Shown here: piece after piece, positions 34,021 through 43,359 of the stretch | How positions within the stretch are numbered: the stretch's first letter is position 1 | Layout: each line of letters opens with the position of its first letter | Source of the DNA: Flavobacterium branchiicola | GTDB lineage: Bacteria; Bacteroidota; Bacteroidia; Flavobacteriales; Flavobacteriaceae | NCBI RefSeq assembly: GCF_018383905.1 | Contig: NZ_JAGYWA010000002.1 | Location: 617,369 to 681,368 of the forward strand | Reading direction: 5' to 3' | DNA: 64,000 nt | Position numbers and translations under genes: made by a program | The notes under the pieces: model-generated | Told to the model about the DNA's origin: nothing | Seen by the model: only the letters and a program-made list of their open reading frames with translations | Databases searched by the model: none

Positions 34021-34227
34021 AACCCGTTGGGTGTTATTATGTTTAAAAATGCTCCTTTGAATAAAAATAGCACGCGGATAAAACGGATTTACTTCGTAAA
34101 AACGCGGACAAAAACAGATTTTTTTTTTTAATTCTTTATACAAATCCGTTTTTGTCCGCGTTTTCGTGATAACGAATCTGTCTAATCCGCGTCAAAATTT
34201 ACACTATTTTAATTACACCCAACGGTT
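34021..34227. mobile_element. MITE-like element, copy 2 (207 bp)
   Basis: Starts AACCCGTTGGGTG and ends CACCCAACGGTT. It is flanked by TAAGGTT on both sides (34014-34020 and 34228-34234), a 7-bp direct repeat as at copy 1 but of different sequence. The interior follows copy 1 closely (GCTCCTTTGAATAAAA, GGATTTACTTCGTAAAAACG, CGTTTTCGTGATAACGAATC). No coding frame. The differing duplications indicate independent insertion events. Confidence 0.72.
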
Positions 34228-34242
34228 TAAGGTTATTTCCAT

Positions 34243-34327
34243 AGCCCTTGGTTTTAACCAGGGGATTTTATGAATTGTAAGTAAGGCAGGCTTTAGCCAA
34301 ATTAGCGCATAATTTTGGCTAAAGTCC
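34243..34327. repeat. Two palindromic repeats (REP-like)
   Basis: Hairpin 1: GCCCTTGGTTTTAACCAGGG (34245-34264 approx). Hairpin 2: GGCTTTAGCCAAATT (34289-34303) against AATTTTGGCTAAAGTCC (34311-34327). They look like dispersed intergenic palindromes. The rest of 34328-34822 has no convincing gene; a 62-codon frame beginning within hairpin 2 (34315) is probably chance. Confidence 0.6.
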
Positions 34328-34822
34328 TATTTGCAATAATTTTTTGTATCTCCATCTATATTTTTTGCAGAATCTCCGTCAATTATAAGAACCGAAAGAT
34401 CAATTTATCAAGTAAGAAAAAACAGGTAAAAACACTTAGTTTGTTTTTGAAATTTAGCTTTAATATTGTAAGAATAAATTTTGAAAAGTTCTGGATCTTT
34501 TGAGATAGGAATCTGAGTTGAAGAAAAAGAAGTCCCTCTTTTTTTTAAATAACGAGTCTTGTTTTAAATATGATTTTTATATGTTGTTGTTTGATTTTTA
34601 GATTGTTATGTTTTTTGTTAAGAGAGAAAATAACAGAATGAAAATAATCCTTATAAACATCTTAAAAATTATAAAAACGATTTAAAAGAAACGCGAAATT
34701 TATTGTAATCCCAAATCTATTGTAAGAACAATTTGTTCGTTAATGAAGTGCCAATTTCGATTGACATTATAATCCTGAAACCATATTAACACATAAATTA
34801 TTAACCTTAAAAAACAAATGCT

Positions 34823-36355
34823 ATGTTACAACGTAAAAACCTCACAGATGAATTAAATGAATCTGAATTAGCCGCAAATTTAGTTGACGGAAATGAATCC
34901 TTATTGAAATTTACTCCTGGTGATCAGGGCAGATTAGAAAAGTTGATGTCAAATTATAAGCAACTTCTGATCGAAACCCCAATTAATCCTTTTCGTGAAG
35001 AGAATCTACAGGAAATTGTTAAAAATGTAGATTATGGGGTTTTAAGTATGCTGGAAGGTACATGGGTTAGTTATAACGATAACCAGGGTAATCTGGTAGG
35101 AAGCGGAATACATACCACCATTATGCCATCTCCCGGAACAAATGCAGGAACAATTCCCGGGAAGTATAGCTTTGAATGCGAAGAGTATATCGAAAAACTA
35201 ACCTTTAATCTGGTTCCCGGAGGAGTTCGTAATCGTGGAGGAGCAAACGAGCAATTTTGCGGAGCTGTTAAATATGATCAAAGTATAAAAAGTGTCAATA
35301 GAGTTCTGGGTAAGTCTTCTTTGGAATATACTCCGATTCACGAAGAAAACGGAATGTATTTATGGCTGAGTCAAATATTTAATTATGCCGCTACCAAAAA
35401 AACGATTGAAGAAGATCGTGGTATTCATGCCGTAGCACCAGATGATCCAAATAGACATTTATATAAAAGTGGTTATCAGGATGAAACTCTTTTTTTGGTT
35501 ATAAACGATAAAGGTGTAAAAGAATATGTAACGCTGGAAAATCTAAACGGTCGTGAGTATTATAATATTATAGCAGCCAAAGAGCTTAAACCGGGAGCAG
35601 GTCAGACAGGAACGTATTTTATTCCAGATTATTCCATCTCCAGAAGTGGTGTTATTCCTCATGGAAGTACGGTAACCTTGCTGGGTGATCTAAAACCAAA
35701 AGGAAGTAGTTTTTTAATACAGGGTGCTCCGGCATTTCCAAGCGGGGATGCAGCCTGGAAGTACGATCATCTTTCTATTTCCCAAACAATGGGAGGCGCA
35801 GGAGCAAGTGAGGCCGACCCTATAAATCTTGATGCGCCACCACCAGCCTGGGTATTTGAAAAACTGGATCACGAAAATGACCCGCAAGAAAACAGAATTT
35901 ATACTCAGCGTATACTTGCCCATCATTTATATCCTTATTCTGTACGACCAGATTTACGTTTGCGCGATAATAACAAAGGAAAGGTGATTAAAAATCACGT
36001 ACGTATCGATTTATCATCCAAAAATAAAACAGGAGCACAAGGAGGGATATTAAATGTTCCATTTGTAAATCGTTTTGTTCCGACTGTCGAAATGAACATG
36101 AGAATGTGGATTGAAACAGTCGAAGAAAACGGAGTAGAAATTCTTCAGTTGCAATACGAACAGATTATCTTTTTTGAATTTGATTTTGGAGATAACGGAG
36201 GAACTACAAGCTGGCCGCACATTCAGGTAAATACACTTCGTAAAATTGATGATGTTTCGCCAGAGCAAAGAAAATTAATCGAAGAGCAATTTCCTAGCTC
36301 ACACATAATTACTTCTTCTGCATCAGCTTCAGAATGTCCTTATCATAAATCATAA
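34823..36355 (+). CDS. Uncharacterised cytosolic protein of the LodA-type cluster
   Basis: A 510-residue protein without signal peptide. Two beta-rich halves are visible, each starting with a lipocalin-like pattern: LSMLEGTWVSYNDNQGNLVG with GSGIHTTIMPSPGTN (about 75-112), and a C-terminal stretch FVPTVEMNMRMWIETVEENG with LQYEQIIFFEF (about 415-455). It is rich in His/Tyr and ends ECPYHKS. I could not assign it to a named family; a heme- or small-molecule-binding barrel is conceivable. It is followed by a strong terminator, then by the ferritin-like gene, and shares the direction and spacing of the cluster. Confidence 0.7.
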   Translation: MLQRKNLTDELNESELAANLVDGNESLLKFTPGDQGRLEKLMSNYKQLLIETPINPFREENLQEIVKNVDYGVLSMLEGTWVSYNDNQGNLVGSGIHTTIMPSPGTNAGTIPGKYSFECEEYIEKLTFNLVPGGVRNRGGANEQFCGAVKYDQSIKSVNRVLGKSSLEYTPIHEENGMYLWLSQIFNYAATKKTIEEDRGIHAVAPDDPNRHLYKSGYQDETLFLVINDKGVKEYVTLENLNGREYYNIIAAKELKPGAGQTGTYFIPDYSISRSGVIPHGSTVTLLGDLKPKGSSFLIQGAPAFPSGDAAWKYDHLSISQTMGGAGASEADPINLDAPPPAWVFEKLDHENDPQENRIYTQRILAHHLYPYSVRPDLRLRDNNKGKVIKNHVRIDLSSKNKTGAQGGILNVPFVNRFVPTVEMNMRMWIETVEENGVEILQLQYEQIIFFEFDFGDNGGTTSWPHIQVNTLRKIDDVSPEQRKLIEEQFPSSHIITSSASASECPYHKS

Positions 36356-36361
36356 AATTAG

Positions 36362-36405
36362 AAAACATCACAGTATTTTTTTATTGAAATACTGTGATGT
36401 TTTTG
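36362..36405 (+). terminator. Terminator after the first cluster gene
   Basis: 17-bp perfect stem AAAACATCACAGTATTT / AAATACTGTGATGTTTT (36362-36378, 36387-36403) with T-run. It separates the first gene from the ferritin-like/LodA/rSAM genes, so read-through would be partial or a second promoter is needed. Confidence 0.82.
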
Positions 36406-36439
36406 TATCAAAAACAAAGATCAACTAACTAAAGATACC

Positions 36440-37948
36440 ATGAATTACAACGAAAAAAGAGATCATTTTATCTCGCCAATATTAGAATGGGCAAAAGCCA
36501 ATGCACCTCAGCCAAATGTTGCCAAAGGGATGTTCATGGCTGGCGATGCCATAAGTAATTGTGATCGTTTAAAAAACGGAGAACCTTTTAAAGTACCATC
36601 TCAGTTTAATGGGAAAGATTATATAACAATGCTGCTTCAGATTGATGCAGAAATAGAACAGGGACTGATGTTGCAATATCTGTATTCAGCATACAGTATG
36701 GGAGGGCCAAAAGTTCCCGAAAAATATCAGGAAAAAGTACATACCTGGCAAAATATTATTTTGGGGATAGCTAAGGAAGAAATGGGACATTTCATCTCGG
36801 TTCAAAATGTATTAAAAGTAATTGGAGCACCCTTAAATTTTGGAAGAGAAAGTTATCCCTGGGACAGCCCTTTTTATCCATTTCCTTTTACTTTAGAAAA
36901 ATTTTCTCTTAAATCGCTTGCTAAGTATGTATATGCCGAAGCGCCTTGCGAGTGGCTGGCAGGAAATGATCCTTTGGCAATTGAGATTAGAACTTCTGTA
37001 GATTCAACTGTATCAGATCCTCATACTGTTGGAGCATTATTTGTTGTGTTGCTTCAGTTAATTAAAGATCCAAAAGTAATTTCAGATGAAACCTTTCAGG
37101 CTGCGACTTACAATTATCAGGCAAAATTTGATGAATGGGGACGTGGATATAAAGGTGGAAGCAGAGGAAGTGACGGACAAAATATCTACACAAAAAGCCC
37201 CGATGTTTTGGTGGCTCCGTTATTATCCCGCGATGATGCCTACAACGCCTTGTCGGAAATAGCAGAACAGGGAGAAGGATTAGATACAGATGAAAGTTTA
37301 CCATCTCATTTTGAACGTTTTTTGCATATCTACACAGAGTACAAAGAAATACTAGATGAAACCAACAATGCTTTTGATCCTTCCAGAGATGTAGCTACAA
37401 ATCCTTATGTAGGTTCAGGATCTGATTTAAAAGAAACGTCAGATGCAGATACTTCAAAAAAAGAAAAGGAAAAAGAAAAGGAAAAAGAAAGTGACGAAAT
37501 TAAAAGTCCGGAAGCTATACTTTGGGCGAACTTGTGTGACATTCGTTATCGATTATTGCTTAATTTCTTAAATCATAGTTTTTTATTAGATAATGGTTTT
37601 AATAATTCAGGAAATTCTTCTCCTCGAGGTATGATTATCAATTCGGCATTTGGAGAAATGTACAATTTAAGAAGTCTGGCTACAATTTTGGTTCAGACGC
37701 CTATCTCAAAAAATAGTACTAAAGTCGCCGGACCTCCGTTTACACTGCCTTATACATTTGATTTACCATTTGGGGAACACAATCGATGGAGATTGCACAG
37801 AGATCTTCTGGAAGCATCAAACAATATTATAGTGCAGTTGAAAAACTTTAAGACTCAGCCACACATTCAATATTTGAACGGTTTACAGGAAGCAGATCAA
37901 AAACTGCTACAGGCAATGGCAAGTTTAACCGAAGAAAATCTGGTTTAA
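36440..37948 (+). CDS. VioB/RebD-like ferritin-fold protein (iminophenyl-pyruvate dimer synthase domain)
   Basis: A 502-residue protein with a ferritin-like helix bundle in the N-terminal half: LLQIDAEIEQGLMLQYLYSA (Glu ligands) and GIAKEEMGHFISVQNVLKVI (ExxH). This form is known from the ferritin-like domain of VioB/RebD-type enzymes that join oxidised amino-acid imines in violacein and rebeccamycin synthesis. A second helical part (about 365-500) follows a Lys/Glu linker (KKEKEKEKEKES). The heme-chromopyrrolate part of RebD is not evident. It lies 45 bp before the LodA-like gene, so its substrate might be the oxidase product. Confidence 0.72.
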   Translation: MNYNEKRDHFISPILEWAKANAPQPNVAKGMFMAGDAISNCDRLKNGEPFKVPSQFNGKDYITMLLQIDAEIEQGLMLQYLYSAYSMGGPKVPEKYQEKVHTWQNIILGIAKEEMGHFISVQNVLKVIGAPLNFGRESYPWDSPFYPFPFTLEKFSLKSLAKYVYAEAPCEWLAGNDPLAIEIRTSVDSTVSDPHTVGALFVVLLQLIKDPKVISDETFQAATYNYQAKFDEWGRGYKGGSRGSDGQNIYTKSPDVLVAPLLSRDDAYNALSEIAEQGEGLDTDESLPSHFERFLHIYTEYKEILDETNNAFDPSRDVATNPYVGSGSDLKETSDADTSKKEKEKEKEKESDEIKSPEAILWANLCDIRYRLLLNFLNHSFLLDNGFNNSGNSSPRGMIINSAFGEMYNLRSLATILVQTPISKNSTKVAGPPFTLPYTFDLPFGEHNRWRLHRDLLEASNNIIVQLKNFKTQPHIQYLNGLQEADQKLLQAMASLTEENLV

Positions 37949-37993
37949 TTCCAAAGCATTTTTATTTCATTTAATTATTAAAAATACCACGAT

Positions 37994-40306
37994 ATGAAAA
38001 TTATTGAACTAAGGATTCTTCCGCCCATTGCAATTGGCAGGTTAGGAGAATCAAAGAAACCAATGGCGGCATACGATCTTGAATTATCAAAAGAAAAACC
38101 GCTCGATTATAGAGAAATTATTCCAAAAACAACATTAACTGTAGATCCGGTTTCAGGAGAAATTACGGCTCACAAACCTCAGAATATAAAGTTTAAAGAA
38201 GTAGCCAATCTGGAAGACAGAAATGGAAAAATACACCCTGTTTCTCCTTTTCTGGAAGTTTTTGCCATAACAGATCAAAAACCGGACGAGTTAGTGCCTC
38301 TTACAGAAGAATTACTGAAACAATCAGGATTAAGTCTGAAAGATATCAGCTGGGACGTCGATGTGGCAAACATTAAAATCTTCAGAAGAACGGGAGATGT
38401 AAATGATAAAATGACTGCAAAATTAAGTAATATTAATTCGCACGAACTAAAACCAGTATTAGCAGATTGCAACAATTTTCTGCCGAACAAACAATTGCCT
38501 TTAGGCTCTGTTCAGTATGTAAAACCAACCAAAGATTTTCCAGAGCTAAGATTGCGTTATACGCCAGCCGGAGGAAAAGTTTATGGTTCCAGTTTACATA
38601 GAAATACAGTGTCTGGTGTTGACGAGACAGAAATTGACCCTACTTTTAAAAAGGAAAATGGAGATGGAGATGAAGATAGAATATTGTACGATATCAGTAA
38701 AGGAAAAGGTACCTGGCGTGGTTATAAAGAAGGCAGTAATCCAAATATATTCTATACCGTTCCTGCACAAATTTTTGCCGGGTATGGTTATACAGACAAA
38801 AAAAATGAAAGCTGGCAGGTAAGTTGGGGCTATATTGATGATGAATGTGATGGTTTTGTAACGGTTAAACTAAAAGTTTCAGACGAGAAGACCTTAACAG
38901 CCAAAGCTCATATTAGCGCCGGACCTCCTTCTTTTGCACCGGATACTTTACCAATTCGTGTAGTTTCAGACGAGTTGGAACAAATTATCGAAGGAACCGA
39001 TATCGAAGGAGAAGTGAGTATAGAAGAAGCCGAAGAAATTATTCGCAGGGCTTTTGAAACCATTCGTCTGATGAATACAACGATTATGAATGGCAATAGT
39101 TACGAGGGGAAACAAAATGTTGCCAGTACAATGGTGCGCCAGAATACAAATGACTTCGGACGTCTTTTTGAGCCGATTATGGCCACTTCATTGGTTGACA
39201 ATCTGGCTTTGCAGTTATTACACGAAAGAGTATTCAACGGATTAAGTTCCGGTGCCTCTCCGTGGTTTGGAGATGTATTGCGTAAACCTACAGAAATTGG
39301 GGATTTATCAAGTAAAGCACTTCGAAAAATGCCAGCCTTAATGCGTGGTGCCGACGGTAGATCGCTTACTTTTACCTATCGCCAGATCAATACGATTATA
39401 AAAGCGGCAACAAAATCGATGTTTGCAGATAGTAATCCGGATACTTTGCCGCTATCTTATGGTTCGCCGCTTAAAGCTTCTAATTTAACCGCACAATTGC
39501 ATTACAGAGGAGTCGGAAATCCTATTGCGGTTTTGCCAAGAACAGCAATTTCAAACTGCTATCCGGGACTTGAATTTGATTTTAGAAACCTTTGGAGAAG
39601 AGCTTTTAACGGCATCGTTCTTATGGAAAATAATAACTATGTACTCGAAGCAACCGACTCCAATTTAGTGGGACATCGTTTGGTAGCCATAGAAGGAAAA
39701 CCTACAATGGTACAAACTTTTGGACCTGTTTTTCCCGATGGAGATTCCGTTCCTTTAAAAACAAATGCCAATCCAAATGGGGTTTCGTTTATGGAATGGT
39801 CCAATTCTATGGTTGAGGTTTTACAAAAACAAGGGCAGGAAGTTATATGTCATTTTACGGCAGAACCGTCACTAGAAGAAGTAGTTGTAGATTTAAGTCA
39901 ATTAGATGATCCTAAAAAATATATTAAGGTAAAACTGGTTGTAAATAAAATATTTGATGGCAATAGTGCAGCATTTTCAGATACTGTTTTAAAACCCGGA
40001 GAACTAACACAAGGTCTTTGTGCTCCGTGGCAAAATGACTATCGCGAATGTTCTTGTTACTATTGGGCGGCAAGCAGACCCGATTTTGTAAATATTGTTC
40101 CGGATGAAAACGGTTTGAGCACCGGTGATTTATGGATGTCAAAAAAACGTACAGGATCTTATATTCCCGACGACTGGAAAAATTCAAGACTAATCTCTTA
40201 TCAGGATCTTTTTGAAAACTGGCAGGGAGAACTTAATTTCATCATTGAAGGAAAAGATGCGATAGAAAGCAGCATAGTAAAACCTAAACCGAAAGACAAA
40301 AAATGA
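37994..40306 (+). CDS. Divergent LodA-family protein (quinone-cofactor oxidase-like)
   Basis: A 770-residue protein without signal peptide. Start ELRILPPIAIGRLGES echoes the LodA opening (KIHPAIGIARVG). Further matches are GPPSFAPDTLP, NCYPGLEFDFRNLWRR (like HPG-E-TW in LodA) and GLCAPWQNDYRECSCYYWAA (like LPWQGD...FWPARVPN). Trp679 in APWQND and nearby Cys676, Cys686 and Cys688, plus Cys522 next to the PG-E motif, are candidates for a Trp-Cys quinone or thioether link. LodA enzymes carry cysteine tryptophylquinone and oxidise amino acids, releasing H2O2. The adjoining radical SAM (4-bp overlap) and flavoprotein genes look like its maturases. Confidence 0.72.
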   Translation: MKIIELRILPPIAIGRLGESKKPMAAYDLELSKEKPLDYREIIPKTTLTVDPVSGEITAHKPQNIKFKEVANLEDRNGKIHPVSPFLEVFAITDQKPDELVPLTEELLKQSGLSLKDISWDVDVANIKIFRRTGDVNDKMTAKLSNINSHELKPVLADCNNFLPNKQLPLGSVQYVKPTKDFPELRLRYTPAGGKVYGSSLHRNTVSGVDETEIDPTFKKENGDGDEDRILYDISKGKGTWRGYKEGSNPNIFYTVPAQIFAGYGYTDKKNESWQVSWGYIDDECDGFVTVKLKVSDEKTLTAKAHISAGPPSFAPDTLPIRVVSDELEQIIEGTDIEGEVSIEEAEEIIRRAFETIRLMNTTIMNGNSYEGKQNVASTMVRQNTNDFGRLFEPIMATSLVDNLALQLLHERVFNGLSSGASPWFGDVLRKPTEIGDLSSKALRKMPALMRGADGRSLTFTYRQINTIIKAATKSMFADSNPDTLPLSYGSPLKASNLTAQLHYRGVGNPIAVLPRTAISNCYPGLEFDFRNLWRRAFNGIVLMENNNYVLEATDSNLVGHRLVAIEGKPTMVQTFGPVFPDGDSVPLKTNANPNGVSFMEWSNSMVEVLQKQGQEVICHFTAEPSLEEVVVDLSQLDDPKKYIKVKLVVNKIFDGNSAAFSDTVLKPGELTQGLCAPWQNDYRECSCYYWAASRPDFVNIVPDENGLSTGDLWMSKKRTGSYIPDDWKNSRLISYQDLFENWQGELNFIIEGKDAIESSIVKPKPKDKK

Positions 40307-41688
40307 TAGGAACTAAGGAAAGATTTTCCGAAGAGAAACAAAATAGCTCCGTCGCAACTAAGCTGACGGAGATAATTGTTCCGCAATCCAGACCGCGTTC
40401 ACCCAAAGCACATTTAATAAAAGGCGGGCAAGCGACTCAGATTTTTATTCCAAACGGAAGCAGACTTTATACTATTTCTCCGGAAGTAGAGCAAAAAATA
40501 GCTTTTTTAATGAATGAAAAAGATGAAAATGCCCTGCAAAACGAACTGGCACTTTTAGGGATTGATGCTCCTGAATATATTACAGATGAGCCATTGCAAA
40601 GTCCGCCTTTGCACGCTTTATCATTGGCAATAGCGCAAAAATGTAATATGGGATGCACGTATTGTTATGCCGATCAGGGTGATTTTGGAGGGCCTACAAA
40701 AAATATGTCTTTAGAAACCGCTTTTAAAGCCATAGAGCTGTTACTAAAAGATTGTCCCGAAGGAGGAAAAGCACAGCTCACCTTTTTAGGCGGAGAACCT
40801 CTGATTAATCGGAAAGCGATTAGAGAAGCGACGCTTTATGCTGAAACAGCTGCAAAGAAGAAGTACATTCAGATGAGTTATTCGATTACTACAAATGGTA
40901 CTTTGGTAACAGAAAATGATGCGGAATTTTTTGAAGAATACGGTTTCTCAGTAACGATTAGTTTAGACGGGATTGGTAAAGATCACGATTTAAACCGACC
41001 AATGAAAGGTGGAAATGGGAGTTATGACAGAATCATAAAAAACATTCAGCCATTATTGGCCATGCAAAAAAAAATGCAGGTTTCGGCTAGAGTGACCGTA
41101 ACCCCGGAAATTACAAATCTTCCGGAGGTTTTAGACGAATTTGTTCGCATGGGATTTCATGGTGTGGGTTTTTCTCCATTACTAAAATCTAGTAACGGAC
41201 AGAATGAAATGAACAAAGAGCAACTGTCTGTCATGTTGGAAAATATGATTGCCTGTGGACTTAATTTTGAAAAAAATGTATTAGCAGGAAAACGTTATCC
41301 TTTCTTGAACATGGTAAATGCATTAAAGGAAATTTCAAAAGGAACCCACAGACCGTATCCTTGTGGTGCCGGTGCTGGTTACATGGGGGTTTCTGCAGAT
41401 GAAGAACTATTTGCCTGCCATCGTTTTGTAAACGAAGAAGCCGGTAAAATGGGAGATTTAACAGAAGGCGTAAATGCTGATCTGCAAAACAACTGGCTTG
41501 CAAACCGACATGTGAATACACAAGATCCATGTACACAATGCTGGGCTCGTTATTTATGCGGAGGAGGATGCCATCATGAAGTTATCGATAAAGGAAGACC
41601 CGCCTGCGATTACATTAGATCTTGGTTGTTTTATACCATACAAGCCAACGAAAGATTATCGAGATTAAAACCCAACTGGAACAATTAA
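40303..41688 (+). CDS. Radical SAM/SPASM protein-maturation enzyme (QhpD-like)
   Basis: A 461-residue radical SAM enzyme. Cluster motif: Cys114, Cys118 and Cys121 in KCNMGCTYCYADQGDF; SAM site FLGGEPL. C-terminal SPASM cysteines are in PYPCGAGAGYMGVSADEELF, ACHRF, DPCTQCWARYLCGGGCHHEV and PACDY. The arrangement resembles QhpD, which makes Cys-to-Asp/Glu thioether bonds in quinohemoprotein amine dehydrogenase. It overlaps the LodA-like gene by 4 bp and is 6 bp before a QhpG/LodB-like flavoprotein, so a protein-crosslinking role on the LodA-like (or ferritin-like) partner is the natural reading. No peptide precursor of RiPP type is visible on this strand. Confidence 0.85.
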   Translation: MIGTKERFSEEKQNSSVATKLTEIIVPQSRPRSPKAHLIKGGQATQIFIPNGSRLYTISPEVEQKIAFLMNEKDENALQNELALLGIDAPEYITDEPLQSPPLHALSLAIAQKCNMGCTYCYADQGDFGGPTKNMSLETAFKAIELLLKDCPEGGKAQLTFLGGEPLINRKAIREATLYAETAAKKKYIQMSYSITTNGTLVTENDAEFFEEYGFSVTISLDGIGKDHDLNRPMKGGNGSYDRIIKNIQPLLAMQKKMQVSARVTVTPEITNLPEVLDEFVRMGFHGVGFSPLLKSSNGQNEMNKEQLSVMLENMIACGLNFEKNVLAGKRYPFLNMVNALKEISKGTHRPYPCGAGAGYMGVSADEELFACHRFVNEEAGKMGDLTEGVNADLQNNWLANRHVNTQDPCTQCWARYLCGGGCHHEVIDKGRPACDYIRSWLFYTIQANERLSRLKPNWNN

Positions 41689-41694
41689 TTACCA

Positions 41695-43179
41695 ATGAAA
41701 TCATTTCCTGAAACTTTTGACGTTTTTATTCTTGGAGCGGGTCCTGCAGGATTGTGTGCTGCGATACGTTTACTAGATATGGGCTATACCGTAGGAATGC
41801 TTGAACAGGAAGAATTTCCGAGAGCACAAATAGGAGAGTCTCTTTCGCCTGGAATTCGTAATATTTTCGACTATTTAAATACAGGTGATTTATTAGATGA
41901 TTCTATGTATCTGAACAGGATTTCTGCTAAGGTTATTTGGGAAAATAAAGAGCAAATTTACGAACGTCCGGGACAAAATAATGGAGGAATAATTGTAGAC
42001 AGAAGTAGACTCGATCAGGAATTGCTCAGGTTCACGGTTTCAAAAGGATTGTATTTAATACAGCCGGGAAAATTAAAAAAATCCACTCATTCCAAAAAGG
42101 GTTGGAATTTAGAAATAACACAGCATTCATCTGAAATTAAAACTAACTCAAAAATAGTTTTGGATGGAAGAGGACGTAAAGGAACTCTTTTAAACGAAAG
42201 AGTTTCTGTTGCGCCTCCCGCTATTGCGGTCTGGACCCATATAGATAACAATGCGACATTTAATGAGGCATTTGTTGAAGCTGTCGACGATGGCTGGTTA
42301 TGGGGATCTCCGGTTTGCGGAAATCGCTATCGTATCATGGCTTTTACTGATACGGTAAAATTCAAAAAAAACAGCGAATTACATCTTTTGGATTTAATGC
42401 ATAAAACAAAGCTATTTGCTCCATTTACAAACCAGATAAAAGGTAATTTTATTGAAACCTGTTCGGTTACTTCCTTTGTTAATCAAACTCCGTGGAATAA
42501 TGAGTTTATAAAAATCGGAGAAGCGGCTTTTACATTAGATCCGCTTTCCTCAACCGGTGTCGAAAAAGCAATGCGCTTTTCTTTGCAGGTTGCTATTGCA
42601 ATAAATACGTACCTGAAAGACCCGGATTCGCCAGATCCAAAGAATTTTTATGAAGAAAAATTAATAGAATCGGTTGTAAATCATGCGCATTGGACCACTG
42701 ATTATTATCAAAATGCATGGACTTGCAATGATAATAGTGAATTTTGGATGAAAAGAATTAATTTCCAATTGGATATTTCGAACCATAAAACAGCATTTAC
42801 AACCCAACTGGAAACAGCATTTAATTCCATAAAACCAATAGTTGAACATAAACAAACAGAGCCAATTCCTGTCGATTACATCTTACAACGACTTTGGAAT
42901 GAAGAGATAGTAGTTGCTTCAAATATTACATTTAAATCAGTTTACGCTATTGATAATGATTGCGTAGTGACAAAACAGGCATTAATTCACCCTAATCTGG
43001 AGCGTCCTTTAGTTTATTTGGATCAGGTAGAATTATTTCCACTTTTTAAGACCATGAATGGCAAAACCGTTTCGGATATTGTGGCTCATCTGAATAAATT
43101 TATGACACTGGAAAAGTCAAAGAAAATAGTTGTATTTCTATTTTCAAATCAATTGCTTGCTATAGTTCAGAATGCGTAA
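41695..43179 (+). CDS. FAD-dependent oxidoreductase, LodB/QhpG/halogenase-like
   Basis: A 494-residue flavoprotein. FAD motif FILGAGPAGLCAAIRL, the halogenase-type GESLSPGIRNIF, and the second FAD segment GEAAFTLDPLSSTGVEKAM. LodB and QhpG belong to this group and hydroxylate the Trp that becomes tryptophylquinone. An additional C-terminal part of about 120 residues (from about 370) is longer than LodB. It is the last gene of the plus operon (LodA-like - rSAM - flavoprotein), convergent with the minus operon. Confidence 0.82.
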   Translation: MKSFPETFDVFILGAGPAGLCAAIRLLDMGYTVGMLEQEEFPRAQIGESLSPGIRNIFDYLNTGDLLDDSMYLNRISAKVIWENKEQIYERPGQNNGGIIVDRSRLDQELLRFTVSKGLYLIQPGKLKKSTHSKKGWNLEITQHSSEIKTNSKIVLDGRGRKGTLLNERVSVAPPAIAVWTHIDNNATFNEAFVEAVDDGWLWGSPVCGNRYRIMAFTDTVKFKKNSELHLLDLMHKTKLFAPFTNQIKGNFIETCSVTSFVNQTPWNNEFIKIGEAAFTLDPLSSTGVEKAMRFSLQVAIAINTYLKDPDSPDPKNFYEEKLIESVVNHAHWTTDYYQNAWTCNDNSEFWMKRINFQLDISNHKTAFTTQLETAFNSIKPIVEHKQTEPIPVDYILQRLWNEEIVVASNITFKSVYAIDNDCVVTKQALIHPNLERPLVYLDQVELFPLFKTMNGKTVSDIVAHLNKFMTLEKSKKIVVFLFSNQLLAIVQNA

Positions 43180-43182
43180 AGC

Positions 43183-43350
43183 TTACGTTAGAATTTTGCT
43201 GGCACCATCCATCCAGAATTTGAGTTGTGAATTTTTTATATTGCCGTCTTGATTACAATATTTAGCTAAAAAAGCTTCAGAATTGGTTTCCAGAAAAGCA
43301 TTAATAAGTCCCATTTTAGTGTAATAAATTCTGAAATTGAAATGATTCAT
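43183..43350 (-). CDS. Small 55-residue ORF at the end of the LodA-fusion operon
   Basis: ATG at 43350, 9 bp after the stop of the LodB-like gene and in the same direction; stop at 43183-43185. The product (start MNHFNFRIYYTKMGLINAF, then a segment with Cys32 and Trp46 and the end FWMDGASKILT) has one Cys and one Trp and no signal peptide. It could be a small partner, a modified peptide, or an unused frame. The tight operon spacing is the main evidence that it is real. The region is otherwise empty between the convergent operons. Confidence 0.5.
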   Translation of the reverse strand: MNHFNFRIYYTKMGLINAFLETNSEAFLAKYCNQDGNIKNSQLKFWMDGASKILT

Positions 43351-43359
43351 TATGCTTCG

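Noticed and set aside
34315..34503. 62-codon hydrophobic ORF on plus
   Set aside because: It begins inside a palindromic repeat, has no promoter or terminator and lies in an AT-rich gap; hydrophobic Ile/Phe content is what random AT-rich sequence gives.
40303..41688. RiPP biosynthesis cluster with a short precursor peptide
   Set aside because: No short Cys/Gly-rich precursor lies next to the radical SAM gene; its 4-bp overlap with the LodA-like gene points to modification of a large protein.
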